DNA from: Pseudoxanthomonas sp. PXM01
Lineage (GTDB): Bacteria; Pseudomonadota; Gammaproteobacteria; Xanthomonadales; Xanthomonadaceae
Direction: 5' to 3'
NCBI RefSeq assembly: GCF_014851815.1
Contig: NZ_JACVAJ010000004.1
Span: 1-64,000, forward strand
DNA: 64,000 bases
Below are positions 34,692-42,664 of this stretch, piece by piece. The notes under the pieces were generated by a model that searched no databases, was not told the DNA's origin, and worked only from the letters and a program-made list of their open reading frames with translations. Every line of letters begins with the position of its first letter. Within the stretch, counting starts at the first letter, position 1. Made by a program: the position numbers and the translations under genes.

Positions 34692-35285
34692 TCAGAATCC
34701 CGTCCCCGACGTGGCGTCGCATTCCGTGCGGAGGAACTCCATGGCATAGGCCACGCGCACGGCCAACGCCTCGGAAGCCATCTGGAAACGGATCGCAGGC
34801 CTTATTCCCGTCACGTTGATGGCGCTGCCGTCACGCTTCACTTCGGCCACCTTCCCCCAGTCGATATCGAACGAACCGGGCTGTGGTGGCATCCGCACGT
34901 CCCAGTAGTTCCTGCCGCTGTCGTTCAGGGTGAACTCCCTTCCCCCGGCACGGGTCGCCTTGATCTGGGTTGCGCAACGCGACAAGGAAGCCGCGGACAC
35001 CAGCGAGCGGGAATCGATGGCGTGCGTGGACGACTTGAAATCGGAGCAGTCGTGTTCTCCCGCCCGGATGCCGGACACCGTGTCGTATCCGTAGTAGCGG
35101 CAATAGGATCTTTCGACACGCACTCTGCTCCAGCCATCTCCACCATCGACCTGGAACGTCGTGCCCCCTTGTCCGGCCACCTTGGAGAGGAACAGGTGCG
35201 CTCCTTCCACCGTCTGCTGCTGCGCTCGGACGCTGAACGCCATCGCCAACAAGGCCAGGGCGGAAAACATGCTGGACATCTTCAT
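34692..35285 (-). CDS. Secreted protein, FLRxxCD-GTGF family, copy 2
   Basis: A 197-residue protein with a signal peptide (ALALLAMAFSVRAQ). It opens with QTVEGAHLFLSKVAG and ends with AVRVAYAMEFLRTECDATSGTGF, the family blocks shared with its neighbours. It is closest to the copy at 35401-36054: both have a DGGDGWSRV-like segment near residue 45 and FDIDWGKVAE plus GIRPAIRFQMASE before the end. Six cysteines are present, mostly in the first half (SYCRYYGY, HDCSDF, SRCATQ). Likely periplasmic. Function unknown. Confidence 0.72.
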   Translation of the reverse strand: MKMSSMFSALALLAMAFSVRAQQQTVEGAHLFLSKVAGQGGTTFQVDGGDGWSRVRVERSYCRYYGYDTVSGIRAGEHDCSDFKSSTHAIDSRSLVSAASLSRCATQIKATRAGGREFTLNDSGRNYWDVRMPPQPGSFDIDWGKVAEVKRDGSAINVTGIRPAIRFQMASEALAVRVAYAMEFLRTECDATSGTGF

Positions 35286-35400
35286 TCGGATTCCCTTGCC
35301 GCGCGTTCGGGCGACGGCTGGTTTGGAGGTGTGCTGCGGCCTGGAAGCACCCGGATATCCGGGCGCACGATGCCGAGTCCGTTCTTGGCCGGGCGCTTAC

Positions 35401-36054
35401 TCAGAAGCCCGTGCCCGCAGTGGCATCGCAGTTCAACCGCAGGAATTCCATCGCGTACGCGAAACGCACCGCGAGTTCTTCCGACGGCAGTACGAAGTAC
35501 ATCGCCGGCGCGACGCCCTTGAGATGGACTTCACGGCCGTTGCTGGTGGCGCCCGCGACCTTGCCCCAGTCGATCAGGAACGGTCCCTGCTGCTGACCCG
35601 ACCAAGCGGTGAACTCGGCCGCCTTGCCGTCGTACCGGCCCTTGAACTCGCGGTAGACCGAACCCTTTCCGTCCACCTGGATACGGGTCTTGCACTCACC
35701 CTCGGCCGTGGCCCCGCGGGGCGTCCACGACCCCACGTCGACCCACATGCGCGAATCGTCGTCGGACAGAAAGGACGGACTGGTGCGCCCCGTGCACTTC
35801 CAGACCCGCTGCATCCCGGCGAAGAATCCACCGAACTCCTCGGTCCACATGCAGCGTTCGGCTTCCGCCGCTTCCACGCGGTTCCATCCCCTGCCCCGGT
35901 CTACGCTCAGCGACGAGGTGCCCTGCGCCAATACCTTGCCGAGAAAATCCTGCGCGCCTGCAGGTGTCTGCGCCGCTTGCGCATGCGCGCCACCACTCAA
36001 AGAGAACACCACGGCGACGGCCATGGCCCTGCACATCATCATTCGCATCTTCAT
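35401..36054 (-). CDS. Secreted protein, FLRxxCD-GTGF family, copy 1
   Basis: A 217-residue protein with a signal peptide (AMAVAVVFSLSGGAHAQ). Family blocks QTPAGAQDFLGKVL and AVRFAYAMEFLRLNCDATAGTGF frame a body with DRGRGWNRVEAAEAERCMW, ECKTRIQVDGKG and LIDWGKVAGATSNG. ATG 36054 was chosen because it starts the signal peptide; the gene upstream ends 11 bp before, so the two are probably co-translated. Four mature cysteines could pair. Likely periplasmic. Function unknown. Confidence 0.72.
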   Translation of the reverse strand: MKMRMMMCRAMAVAVVFSLSGGAHAQAAQTPAGAQDFLGKVLAQGTSSLSVDRGRGWNRVEAAEAERCMWTEEFGGFFAGMQRVWKCTGRTSPSFLSDDDSRMWVDVGSWTPRGATAEGECKTRIQVDGKGSVYREFKGRYDGKAAEFTAWSGQQQGPFLIDWGKVAGATSNGREVHLKGVAPAMYFVLPSEELAVRFAYAMEFLRLNCDATAGTGF

Positions 36055-36065
36055 CCGCCCCCTTG

Positions 36066-36830
36066 TCACTGTTGGCCACCACATAACTTCTGCTGAGCCG
36101 AGCACGTCGTGTCGACCGAGCACTCCCAGCGCCCATCCTTGTCCTGCTGGCAGCGTTCACTGATGGCGCCATGGCCGGCACTTCCGGTCATCGCCGCGCA
36201 CTTGCGACCGAGTTCACCCTGCGGGCCCTTGGCCTGCGACAACGCCTTGTCGCGGGTCTTCCAACCCGTGAATAGGTGGCTGTTGACGTACTGGCTGGAG
36301 TGTCCGCCGACGGTGATGGTCTTTTCCTGGCATTTCGGTTTGGGGCGCGCCTTCTCCGCTGCTTCGCGCATCTCCACCAGCCGCCGCGCCTCCGCTTCGC
36401 GATGGCTGCCGAGGCGTTGGATCTCGCGAGCCACCTCGGCCGCCTTGCGCTCGGCCGCCAGCTTCTCCTGTCGCGCCTTCTCCTCACGCTCGCGCTTGGC
36501 CTGAATGGCTGCCGCGATGTCGGCCGCGCTAGGAACCTTGCAGTAGTACGTCCTGTCGATGAAGCAGTGCTGCAGTTCGACGCCATTGCTCAGCTTCGGG
36601 CAAGGAGCGAGGAGAACGAGGCCGCCACGCTGCTCCGCTTTCAGTTCCTGCTCCGTCGGACGCGCATTCCTCCAACCACACGTCTCGTGGCTGGCGATGC
36701 AACTGTGGAGACTGGCGCGCCCGTCCGGACACGGAATGGTCTTCACGGCCTGGGCCGCCGCGTCGTGCGAAGACGCACCGAAGAGCATGAGAGCCACGGC
36801 GAGTGCCGGCCAGGGAAGCAGCCTCAGCAT
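36066..36830 (-). CDS. Secreted coiled-coil, cysteine-rich protein, copy 1
   Basis: A 254-residue protein with a signal peptide (ALAVALMLFGASSHDAAAQ). An N-terminal cysteine-rich domain (TIPCPDG, LHSCIASHETCGW, LAPCPKL, QHCFIDRTYYCKV) is followed by a charged coiled coil (about 105-165) and a C-terminal domain with six cysteines (KCQEKT, RKCAAM, ERCQQD, WECSVDTTCSAQQKLCGG). It is a paralogue of 33764-34621. Its ATG overlaps the end of the large gene upstream as ATGCTGA, so translation is coupled. Function unknown. Confidence 0.72.
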   Translation of the reverse strand: MLRLLPWPALAVALMLFGASSHDAAAQAVKTIPCPDGRASLHSCIASHETCGWRNARPTEQELKAEQRGGLVLLAPCPKLSNGVELQHCFIDRTYYCKVPSAADIAAAIQAKREREEKARQEKLAAERKAAEVAREIQRLGSHREAEARRLVEMREAAEKARPKPKCQEKTITVGGHSSQYVNSHLFTGWKTRDKALSQAKGPQGELGRKCAAMTGSAGHGAISERCQQDKDGRWECSVDTTCSAQQKLCGGQQ

Positions 36831-38773
36831 CCTGTCACCTCCGTTACCCGCACCGTGACCTGCTCCACCGGGCACGACAGCGGAGAACCGGGAATGGCGA
36901 TCGCATCGCCCACGCCCATGCAGCTACCGCCGACGTAGTTGTGCTGGCTACCCTGCACACCCGCGCCCTGCGCGACGCCGGGGCACCGTGCCTCGTAGTG
37001 CACCGTGACGCAGCCATTGACGGTGGTCTTCGGGCCGATCACGTAGTAGCGGCCGCTGCCGCCCAGGCAGGTATCCGCGCGCAGGCGCAGCGTGCTGCGC
37101 GCCAGTTGCAGGCTCTGCTGCCACGCCTGTTGCTGGCGTTGCTTCGCCTGCTCGTCGGCCAGCCGCCTTGCTTCGTCCTGCCGCTGACGCTCGGCCTCCT
37201 CCTGCTGCTTCCTGCGTGCCTGGTCGACGGCCTGCTGCTGCGCCACGCGTTGCCGTTCCGCTTCCTGCGCCGCCTGCTGCCGCGCCTGCTCGGCGACCTG
37301 CGCATTGGCCTGCTGCTGCGCGATGGCACTCTGTTGCGCCTGCTGGCGGGCGCGTTGTTGCTCCGCCTGTTCGGCCTGCTGTCGCGCCTGTTCGCGCGCC
37401 TGCGCTTCCTCCATCGCGCGCCGCGCGTCGGCGACGCGCTGGTTGGCACGATCGACCTCGGCCATGTCCTGCTGGATGGTCGCCGCGGCCGTGTTGAGGC
37501 CACCCATGAACGCAGCGAAGTTGGCCTCGCGCTGCGCCTCCTCTTCGCGGCGACGCTGCGCGTCGATCTGGCGCTGATAGTCGTCCTGCACCTTCCAGTT
37601 GGCGTGGATGCCGCGATACTCCTGCGCCAGCGCCGGCGTCACCGGCATCAGGTCGTAGGTCTGGTCGTAGGCGTTCGACCGTCCGCCGAGCATGCCGGCC
37701 GTCCAGCCGTAGCTGCGCCACCGCGGCGCGCCATCCGGCGCCACCCAGAAATCGGCATTGCGCACCCAGCCCGTATGCGGCGCCATCGTCACCTTGATGG
37801 CTTCGCTCAACAGGCTCTCGTAGTACTTCTTGCGGGTGGTGAACTCCAGCACCCGGCCATCGTCCTTCCAGCGCGCGCCGGTGCTCACGTAGTACTCGCC
37901 CTTGCGCGACGTGATCTGCGGCTTGAGTTCGTTGGGCTGCTTGCCGCCGGGCATGGCGACGTAGGCGAAGTCGCACTCGCTGCCGCCGTCGGCGGCGAAG
38001 AAGCACACGCGCAGTCCATCGCCTTGCTGGTGGAAGCGGATGTAGCAGTTGTTGCCACCCACCTGGGACGGCTTGCACCAGGTGAAGGTCTGGCCCGACA
38101 ACGCCGCCAGCGGCCCCAGGCCGGTGATGACCGGCGCGGGTGCGGGTGGAGGCTCGGGCAGCGCCGGCGTGGACACGAGCGTCGTCGCCATCGCGTCGGG
38201 GTCGGAGGCCGGCATCGTCGCCATCGGCGTTCCGGCCGGAACGTCGGCTGCTTCCGCGACGACGGGCGCGATGTCGCGGGACGCCAGCGGCTTCAGCTCG
38301 TGCGCGTACTTCACGTCCGTCACCTGCTCGTCCTTGAGCTTGACGCCCTCGTACATCACCTTGTTGTCGCCCGCCAGGCGCAGACGGTAGGGCAGCTTGA
38401 TCATGCCTTCGCGCGCCCAGACCACCTCGCCCGGCGACGCGACGCGCCCTTGCCACTTGAGGTTCATGCCGAGCAGCGACGACGTCAGCTCCAGTCGGCC
38501 CGGCGTGGACGTGGGCCGGATGACGTTGGTCTGCACCACCTTGCCGTCATGCGGGTTGATCCATTGCTCGCGGAGTTCCTGGCCCGGCGACAGCCATTGC
38601 CATTCCACGCGATACCCATCGCCGAGCTGCCAGCCATGTTCCACCAGCCGGACGTAGGGCCCCCATGCGGCGGCGTCGATGGCAGGCTCGGCGGTGGCGG
38701 CCTCCTGCGCGCGCGCACCGGGAATGCCGATGACCAGGCATGCGAGGACGAGGAGGACGCGGCACAGGGACAT
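36824..38773 (-). CDS. Large secreted coiled-coil protein heading the cluster
   Basis: A 649-residue protein with a signal peptide (LLVLACLVIGIPGARAQ). An N-terminal beta-rich domain (WGPYVRLVEHGWQLGDGYRVEW, RLELTSSLLGMNLKWQG) is followed by a proline-rich spacer (PALPEPPPAPAP), a second domain with three cysteines (FTWCKPSQVGGNNCYIRF, VCFFAADGGSECDF), then about 150 residues of Gln/Ala/Arg/Glu-rich coiled coil (about 400-560), and a C-terminal cysteine domain ending TEVTGC. It is the first gene of the cluster; the next gene overlaps its stop. ATG 38773 gives the signal peptide. No family is recognised. Confidence 0.75.
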   Translation of the reverse strand: MSLCRVLLVLACLVIGIPGARAQEAATAEPAIDAAAWGPYVRLVEHGWQLGDGYRVEWQWLSPGQELREQWINPHDGKVVQTNVIRPTSTPGRLELTSSLLGMNLKWQGRVASPGEVVWAREGMIKLPYRLRLAGDNKVMYEGVKLKDEQVTDVKYAHELKPLASRDIAPVVAEAADVPAGTPMATMPASDPDAMATTLVSTPALPEPPPAPAPVITGLGPLAALSGQTFTWCKPSQVGGNNCYIRFHQQGDGLRVCFFAADGGSECDFAYVAMPGGKQPNELKPQITSRKGEYYVSTGARWKDDGRVLEFTTRKKYYESLLSEAIKVTMAPHTGWVRNADFWVAPDGAPRWRSYGWTAGMLGGRSNAYDQTYDLMPVTPALAQEYRGIHANWKVQDDYQRQIDAQRRREEEAQREANFAAFMGGLNTAAATIQQDMAEVDRANQRVADARRAMEEAQAREQARQQAEQAEQQRARQQAQQSAIAQQQANAQVAEQARQQAAQEAERQRVAQQQAVDQARRKQQEEAERQRQDEARRLADEQAKQRQQQAWQQSLQLARSTLRLRADTCLGGSGRYYVIGPKTTVNGCVTVHYEARCPGVAQGAGVQGSQHNYVGGSCMGVGDAIAIPGSPLSCPVEQVTVRVTEVTGC

Positions 38774-39096
38774 GATCGGATTCCGGGACAGGATGGACGG
38801 GGTGCGATGGCGACACGCGATGCCGCGGCGCATTCCCTCGCAGCCATATCGGCACCCCACTTGCCGTCCTTGAGCCTGCGCATATCCCCCGACGCCATCC
38901 CCATGGCCCCGTGCGATCCACCGCGTGCGGCGATCGCGCCCCTGTGCGGACGATAGCGACCTGCGACAGGCGCGCGCACTCCCGTTCCGGACTTGACGCG
39001 GGCGCGGAATCCGGCTTGTGCGCGGACGCGTTTCGTAATTAACTGCGGCGAAGATGGCGCGGGGCGCGATGCGCGCGCCGCCACGGGGGAATACCG
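38774..39096. promoter_or_regulatory. Divergent intergenic region between the secreted cluster and the regulator
   Basis: This 323-bp gap separates the leftward secreted-protein cluster from the rightward LuxR-like gene, so it should hold both promoters. A TTGACG box sits at about 38993, an AT-rich patch TTTCGTAATTAA at about 39031-39042, and a GGGGGA ribosome binding site before 39097. No clear operator palindrome was found, and no gene-like frame. Confidence 0.45.
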
Positions 39097-40215
39097 ATGA
39101 ACGACGACCACGCCCTGGCGCGCGTGCTCGAGCCGCTGTACGAATCGATCCTGGACCCGAGCCGGCTGGACGACTTCAACCTCCTGCTCGGCCAGGCGAC
39201 GCGCAGCCATCTCACCGGCATCCTCGGCCACGATGTCGCCTGCGGCCGCGGCAGCGTGGCGCGCGTGCACGGCGCCGATCCCGTGCGGATGGCTACCGAG
39301 ATGCAGCCGCTCAACCTCAACGAGGATCCCTGGGTCAGCCGTGCGATGCCACACCTCGCCACCGGCCGCGTCTTCAATACGGAAGACCTCCTGCCCAACG
39401 CGAAGATGAGGCGCAGCGACATCTTCAACGCCTACTACCGGCAGTTCGGCGTCGAGCAGCAGGTCGCGGCGGTGGGCCATTACGACGGTGCCAATTCGAT
39501 CACCCTGTCGATCTGCCGCGACGACCGGCATCGCCTGTTCGATGAGGACGAACTGGGCCTGTTCCAGCAGGTGGTGCCGCACTGGGTGAACGCCTACGCC
39601 ATCATGCGCCGGCTCGACCTGCTGCAGCAGCGCGTCGAGTCGCTGGAGGCGGCGCTGGACCAGGCGCCGATGGCCATGTTCACGCTATCCGCCAATCGTC
39701 AGCTGCTGCGCGCCAATGCCGGTGGCGAGCGCCTGCTCAGCCTCGGCGTCCTGCATCGCACAGCGGGCCAGCTGTCCGCATCGGGCTGGCAGGATGCATC
39801 CCTGCAACAGCTGCTGGCGCGCGCCACGCTGGCGCGCCCCGACGGTCAGGCAGGCGACGTGGAAAAGCTGGTGGTACAGGCGCCCGGCATCGGCGCCATC
39901 GCCATCACCGCACATCCCCTGGCGCCGCCGCTGGTCGCGGGCGACGCCGCCTTGCTGGTGTTCGCGCAGCCGGTCGCCTCCGCGAGCCCCGCGCGACTGG
40001 AACAGGCGCTGCATCATCTGTTCGGTCTGACCGACGCCGAACGCCGTCTCGCGGTGGCCATGCTGCAGCACGCCGACCTCGCCCTCGCGGCACAGGCCTG
40101 CGGCGTGGCGGTATCCACCGCGCAGACGCGATTGAAGGTGGTGTTCGACAAGACCGGCGAGCGCAGCCAGCCGGCGCTGGTGCGCCTGCTGGGTGCGCTC
40201 AACGCGGTCTGCTGA
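39097..40215 (+). CDS. LuxR-like HTH transcriptional regulator with sensor domain
   Basis: A 372-residue regulator. The first half looks like an N-terminal sensor (LEPLYESILDPSRLDDFNLLL, YYRQFGVEQQVAAVGHYDG, CRDDRHRLFDEDELGLFQQVVPH). A PAS-like middle part follows (LDQAPMAMFTLSANRQLLRANAGG), then a C-terminal LuxR-type helix-turn-helix (LTDAERRLAVAMLQHADLALAAQACGVAVSTAQTRLKVVFDKTGERSQ). It points away from the six-gene secreted cluster and ends 11 bp before a convergent acyltransferase gene of the LuxI/FeeM fold, so it may respond to that enzyme's product. Target genes are unknown. Confidence 0.88.
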   Translation: MNDDHALARVLEPLYESILDPSRLDDFNLLLGQATRSHLTGILGHDVACGRGSVARVHGADPVRMATEMQPLNLNEDPWVSRAMPHLATGRVFNTEDLLPNAKMRRSDIFNAYYRQFGVEQQVAAVGHYDGANSITLSICRDDRHRLFDEDELGLFQQVVPHWVNAYAIMRRLDLLQQRVESLEAALDQAPMAMFTLSANRQLLRANAGGERLLSLGVLHRTAGQLSASGWQDASLQQLLARATLARPDGQAGDVEKLVVQAPGIGAIAITAHPLAPPLVAGDAALLVFAQPVASASPARLEQALHHLFGLTDAERRLAVAMLQHADLALAAQACGVAVSTAQTRLKVVFDKTGERSQPALVRLLGALNAVC

Positions 40216-40226
40216 CGCGCCGCGGC

Positions 40227-40946
40227 TCAGGACATCGCGTGGAACGAGCGCGTCAGCCAGGCTTTGGCGGGCAGCGCGCGCGCGGGCTCCCGGATCAACC
40301 GGTGCAGCGGTGAGCCGCACTCGGACAGGTACGGCTCGTCCTCCATCACCAGCACCATCCGCAGCAGATCCACGCCCCCGGGCAGGATCGCCGGCGGGAG
40401 GTACTCGCGGAAGCCGTAGTGCTCGAACACCCCATGCAGGAACGGCTCGCAGGCGAGCAGGCAGTACTGGATGCGCGCTTCCTGCGCCCAGCGATACGCC
40501 TCTTCCATCAGGCGATCCACCACCGGCTTGCTGCGCTGGTCGGCCTGCACCGCGAAGCGCGTGCCCACCGCCACCTGCGCCAGCGGCCAGGTGCGCGCGA
40601 AATCGTCGATCTGGAACAGGCTGCCGTACTCCACCTGCACCGCCAGCGGCGAAAAATCGTGCAGACGCAGTGTGGCGATCGCCTGCTGGCCCTTTTCCAC
40701 CGCGAGCGTAGTGCCGCAATCGTCCAGGCCATCGGTGACGCGCTTGCTGCGGTCGCCGAACTGGCCCTGTTCGTGGAAGTAGACCTCGCGTCGCAGGCGT
40801 GGCACGTCGCCCAAGGATTCCCCCGGCTGGATGCGGTGCGTCCGCAGCCCGATGCCGGCCAGCGCCGCCTCGGCCGACGCCGATGCGATCCGCGCCTCGC
40901 GGGCAGTTGTCGGCATCCGGTGGTTGAACGGTTTGTCCTGCTCCAT
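40227..40946 (-). CDS. GNAT-fold acyltransferase, FeeM/LuxI-like
   Basis: A 239-residue protein of the acyl-transferring GNAT fold. The strand-turn LRREVYFHEQGQFGDRSKRVTDGLDD, then TTLAVEKGQQAIATLRLHDFSPL and LLACEPFLHGVFEHYGFREYLPP, match the layout of N-acyl amino acid synthases (FeeM) and autoinducer synthases, where an acyl chain from ACP is joined to an amino group. The ATG at 40946 is the first sensible start; the longer frame is arginine-rich upstream. It is convergent with a LuxR-like regulator, 11 bp apart, an arrangement seen in signal-synthase/receptor pairs. Product is unknown. Confidence 0.75.
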   Translation of the reverse strand: MEQDKPFNHRMPTTAREARIASASAEAALAGIGLRTHRIQPGESLGDVPRLRREVYFHEQGQFGDRSKRVTDGLDDCGTTLAVEKGQQAIATLRLHDFSPLAVQVEYGSLFQIDDFARTWPLAQVAVGTRFAVQADQRSKPVVDRLMEEAYRWAQEARIQYCLLACEPFLHGVFEHYGFREYLPPAILPGGVDLLRMVLVMEDEPYLSECGSPLHRLIREPARALPAKAWLTRSFHAMS

Positions 40947-41313
40947 GCCACTCCCTCGCCACGGCGCGGCAGCGCACGGGGCCTGATCATCGGGAACCGC
41001 GGCGCCGGCAGGACGGCAGACGGTCAGTCGGTAGGGGAAATCCCCACGCCGGACAATCAAGCAAGCATCGGGCCAACTGTTGGCCGCGCACGCATGCGGC
41101 GCCTTCTTCCCCTCTCGGCGGCGCGTAGCCGGACGCGCGTCGCCGGACGTGGCGCAACGGCCTGCGCCGGAGTGACGCACTGCGTCAGATTGCGTCGCCC
41201 CTGAAGGACGTCGCGCGCCCGCGTGTCAGTCGTGTCGGCGTGGCTATACTCGCCCGCGGCGTCCGGTGGGGACCGGTCGCCACAGGGAACGTCACATCAC
41301 ACAGGGGAACTCA
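40947..41313. promoter_or_regulatory. Intergenic region with palindrome upstream of the acyltransferase
   Basis: This 367-bp gap holds a compact inverted repeat, GGGGA-AA-TCCCC (41034-41045), about 85 bp upstream of the acyltransferase start, suited to be an operator. The rest is GC-rich with no gene-like frame. The right part carries the promoter of the HEAT-repeat lipoprotein and its AGGGGAA ribosome binding site (41303-41309). Confidence 0.45.
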
Positions 41314-42282
41314 ATGTCCGTCCGTCATTTCGCCCGCATGGCCGCATGCGTGGCTGCGCTCGCCCTGCTCGCGGGCTGCGCGCCCAAGTCGTATTCCGTC
41401 CGCCATCCGGCACCTTCCGAACACCTGGTGTTCGGCACCTCCGGGCCGTCCACCACGCTGGCCCTGGTCGATGCACGGCCGGGTGCGGGCCGCGCCTTTT
41501 CCAGCGGCGTCCTTCCGGCCGCGCTGACGGTGGACGGCGCGCCGCTCGATGCGGCCAGCTACCTCGCGAAGAACCTGCAGGCGGAGCTGGTGGCGCGCGG
41601 CCTGCCCACGCAGGTCGAGCTGGGCGGCAACGCGCTGCCGACGCTGGAACTGACGGCGTTCCGCATGCAGAACCATCGCGCGAACGGCTTCAGTCCGTTC
41701 GTCACGCTGACCTTCCTCGGCGGCGACCTGGTGACGCCGACGGGCAAGCAGCGACTGGGCGTGTTCGTGAAGCGCGGCAAGGTCCCGGTCTGGAGCTTCG
41801 ATGAAGTCGTCGAGCCCACCTTCAACCAGCCGCTGTCGCTGGCCATCAAGGAACTGGCCGCGAAGATCGCCGCACGCCTGCACGGCGCGCGCAGCAGCGA
41901 TGCCGACGTGGACCGCCTGGTGAAGAAGATCGCCACGCGCAGCGACGACAGCTATCTCGACGTCTACGCGCTCGGATTCACCAACAACCCGAACGCGATC
42001 GGCCCCATGGCGACGCTGGCGCGCGATCCGGACGAGTACGTCCGCCTGGCGGCCATTTCCTCGCTGGGCACGCTGGGCGCGGTCGACCAGCTGGACCTGC
42101 TGACGTCGATCTACCGCGACGGCAACCTCTGGCAGGACCGCGCCATGGCACTGAAAGCCATCGGCGACCTGGATTCGCCCGCGGCGGATGCGTTCCTGGA
42201 AACGGAACATGCCGTGCTCGAGGCGAAGGCCGGCGACAAGGAAGTCGACTGGACCCTGCAGGTCGTCCGTCTTTACCGGTGA
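41314..42282 (+). CDS. HEAT-repeat lipoprotein
   Basis: A 322-residue lipoprotein (lipobox LAGC, Cys25 or so). The N-terminal half is an alpha/beta domain (TLALVDARPGAGRAFSSGVLPAAL, YLAKNLQAELVARGLP). The last 130 residues look like HEAT-type repeats (NPNAIGPMATLARDPDEYVRLAAISSLGTLG, then WQDRAMALKAIGDLDSPAADAFLE). Such lipoproteins often hold complexes at the outer membrane. AGGGGAA lies before the ATG. A terminator-like hairpin follows. Function unknown. Confidence 0.78.
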   Translation: MSVRHFARMAACVAALALLAGCAPKSYSVRHPAPSEHLVFGTSGPSTTLALVDARPGAGRAFSSGVLPAALTVDGAPLDAASYLAKNLQAELVARGLPTQVELGGNALPTLELTAFRMQNHRANGFSPFVTLTFLGGDLVTPTGKQRLGVFVKRGKVPVWSFDEVVEPTFNQPLSLAIKELAAKIAARLHGARSSDADVDRLVKKIATRSDDSYLDVYALGFTNNPNAIGPMATLARDPDEYVRLAAISSLGTLGAVDQLDLLTSIYRDGNLWQDRAMALKAIGDLDSPAADAFLETEHAVLEAKAGDKEVDWTLQVVRLYR

Positions 42283-42301
42283 TCGATCGCCCCGGAGGTC
42301 C

Positions 42302-42325
42302 GAAGGCCCGCCCAGGCGGGCCTTC
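42302..42325. terminator. Terminator-like hairpin between convergent genes
   Basis: GAAGGCCCGCC and GGCGGGCCTTC form an 11-bp stem with a 2-nt loop (42302-42312 with 42315-42325). The T-run after it is weak (GTCTTCG). It can fold on both strands and lies between the convergent HEAT-lipoprotein and YdcH-like genes. Confidence 0.65.
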
Positions 42326-42345
42326 GTCTTCGCTGTCTCCGGTGG

Positions 42346-42552
42346 TCAGGCCGGCTCGTCGGGGATCTGCGCGCTTTCGAGACGCGCGATGCAGTCCTTC
42401 AGCCACAGTTTGCGCTTCTTGAGCCGCTTGATCGCGACCTCGTCGGCGGCCTCATCGTCGACCAGCCGCACGATGGCCTCATCCAGATCGCGGTGCTCCA
42501 CCCGGAGCGCGGCGATCTTCTCGGCAATGTCGGCGGGGTTGTCGATGTCCAC
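42346..42552 (-). CDS. YdcH family (DUF465) protein
   Basis: A 68-residue helical protein with the DUF465 pattern: IAEKIAALRVEHRDLDEAIVRLV, then IKRLKKRKLWLKDCIARLES, ending IPDEPA. These small proteins form a helical hairpin; their role is unknown. I chose the GTG at 42552 (VDIDNPAD) because related proteins start there; an ATG 30 bp upstream would add a short uncharacteristic extension. It lies between two rightward genes, on the opposite strand. Confidence 0.82.
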   Translation of the reverse strand: MDIDNPADIAEKIAALRVEHRDLDEAIVRLVDDEAADEVAIKRLKKRKLWLKDCIARLESAQIPDEPA

Positions 42553-42664
42553 GCCGCGAGCGTACACCGTCCCGCTCCGCATCGTCACCGCATGCGCGTG
42601 CCTGTCCGGTGCTAGGATCGGCCGCCGGCGAGGGACCGGCATCATCATGTCCAGGGGAAAATCG

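Noticed and set aside
36803..38956. A 717-codon plus-strand frame opposite the large secreted gene
   Set aside because: Leu/Arg/His-rich mirror of a coiled-coil gene; no signal peptide or domain.
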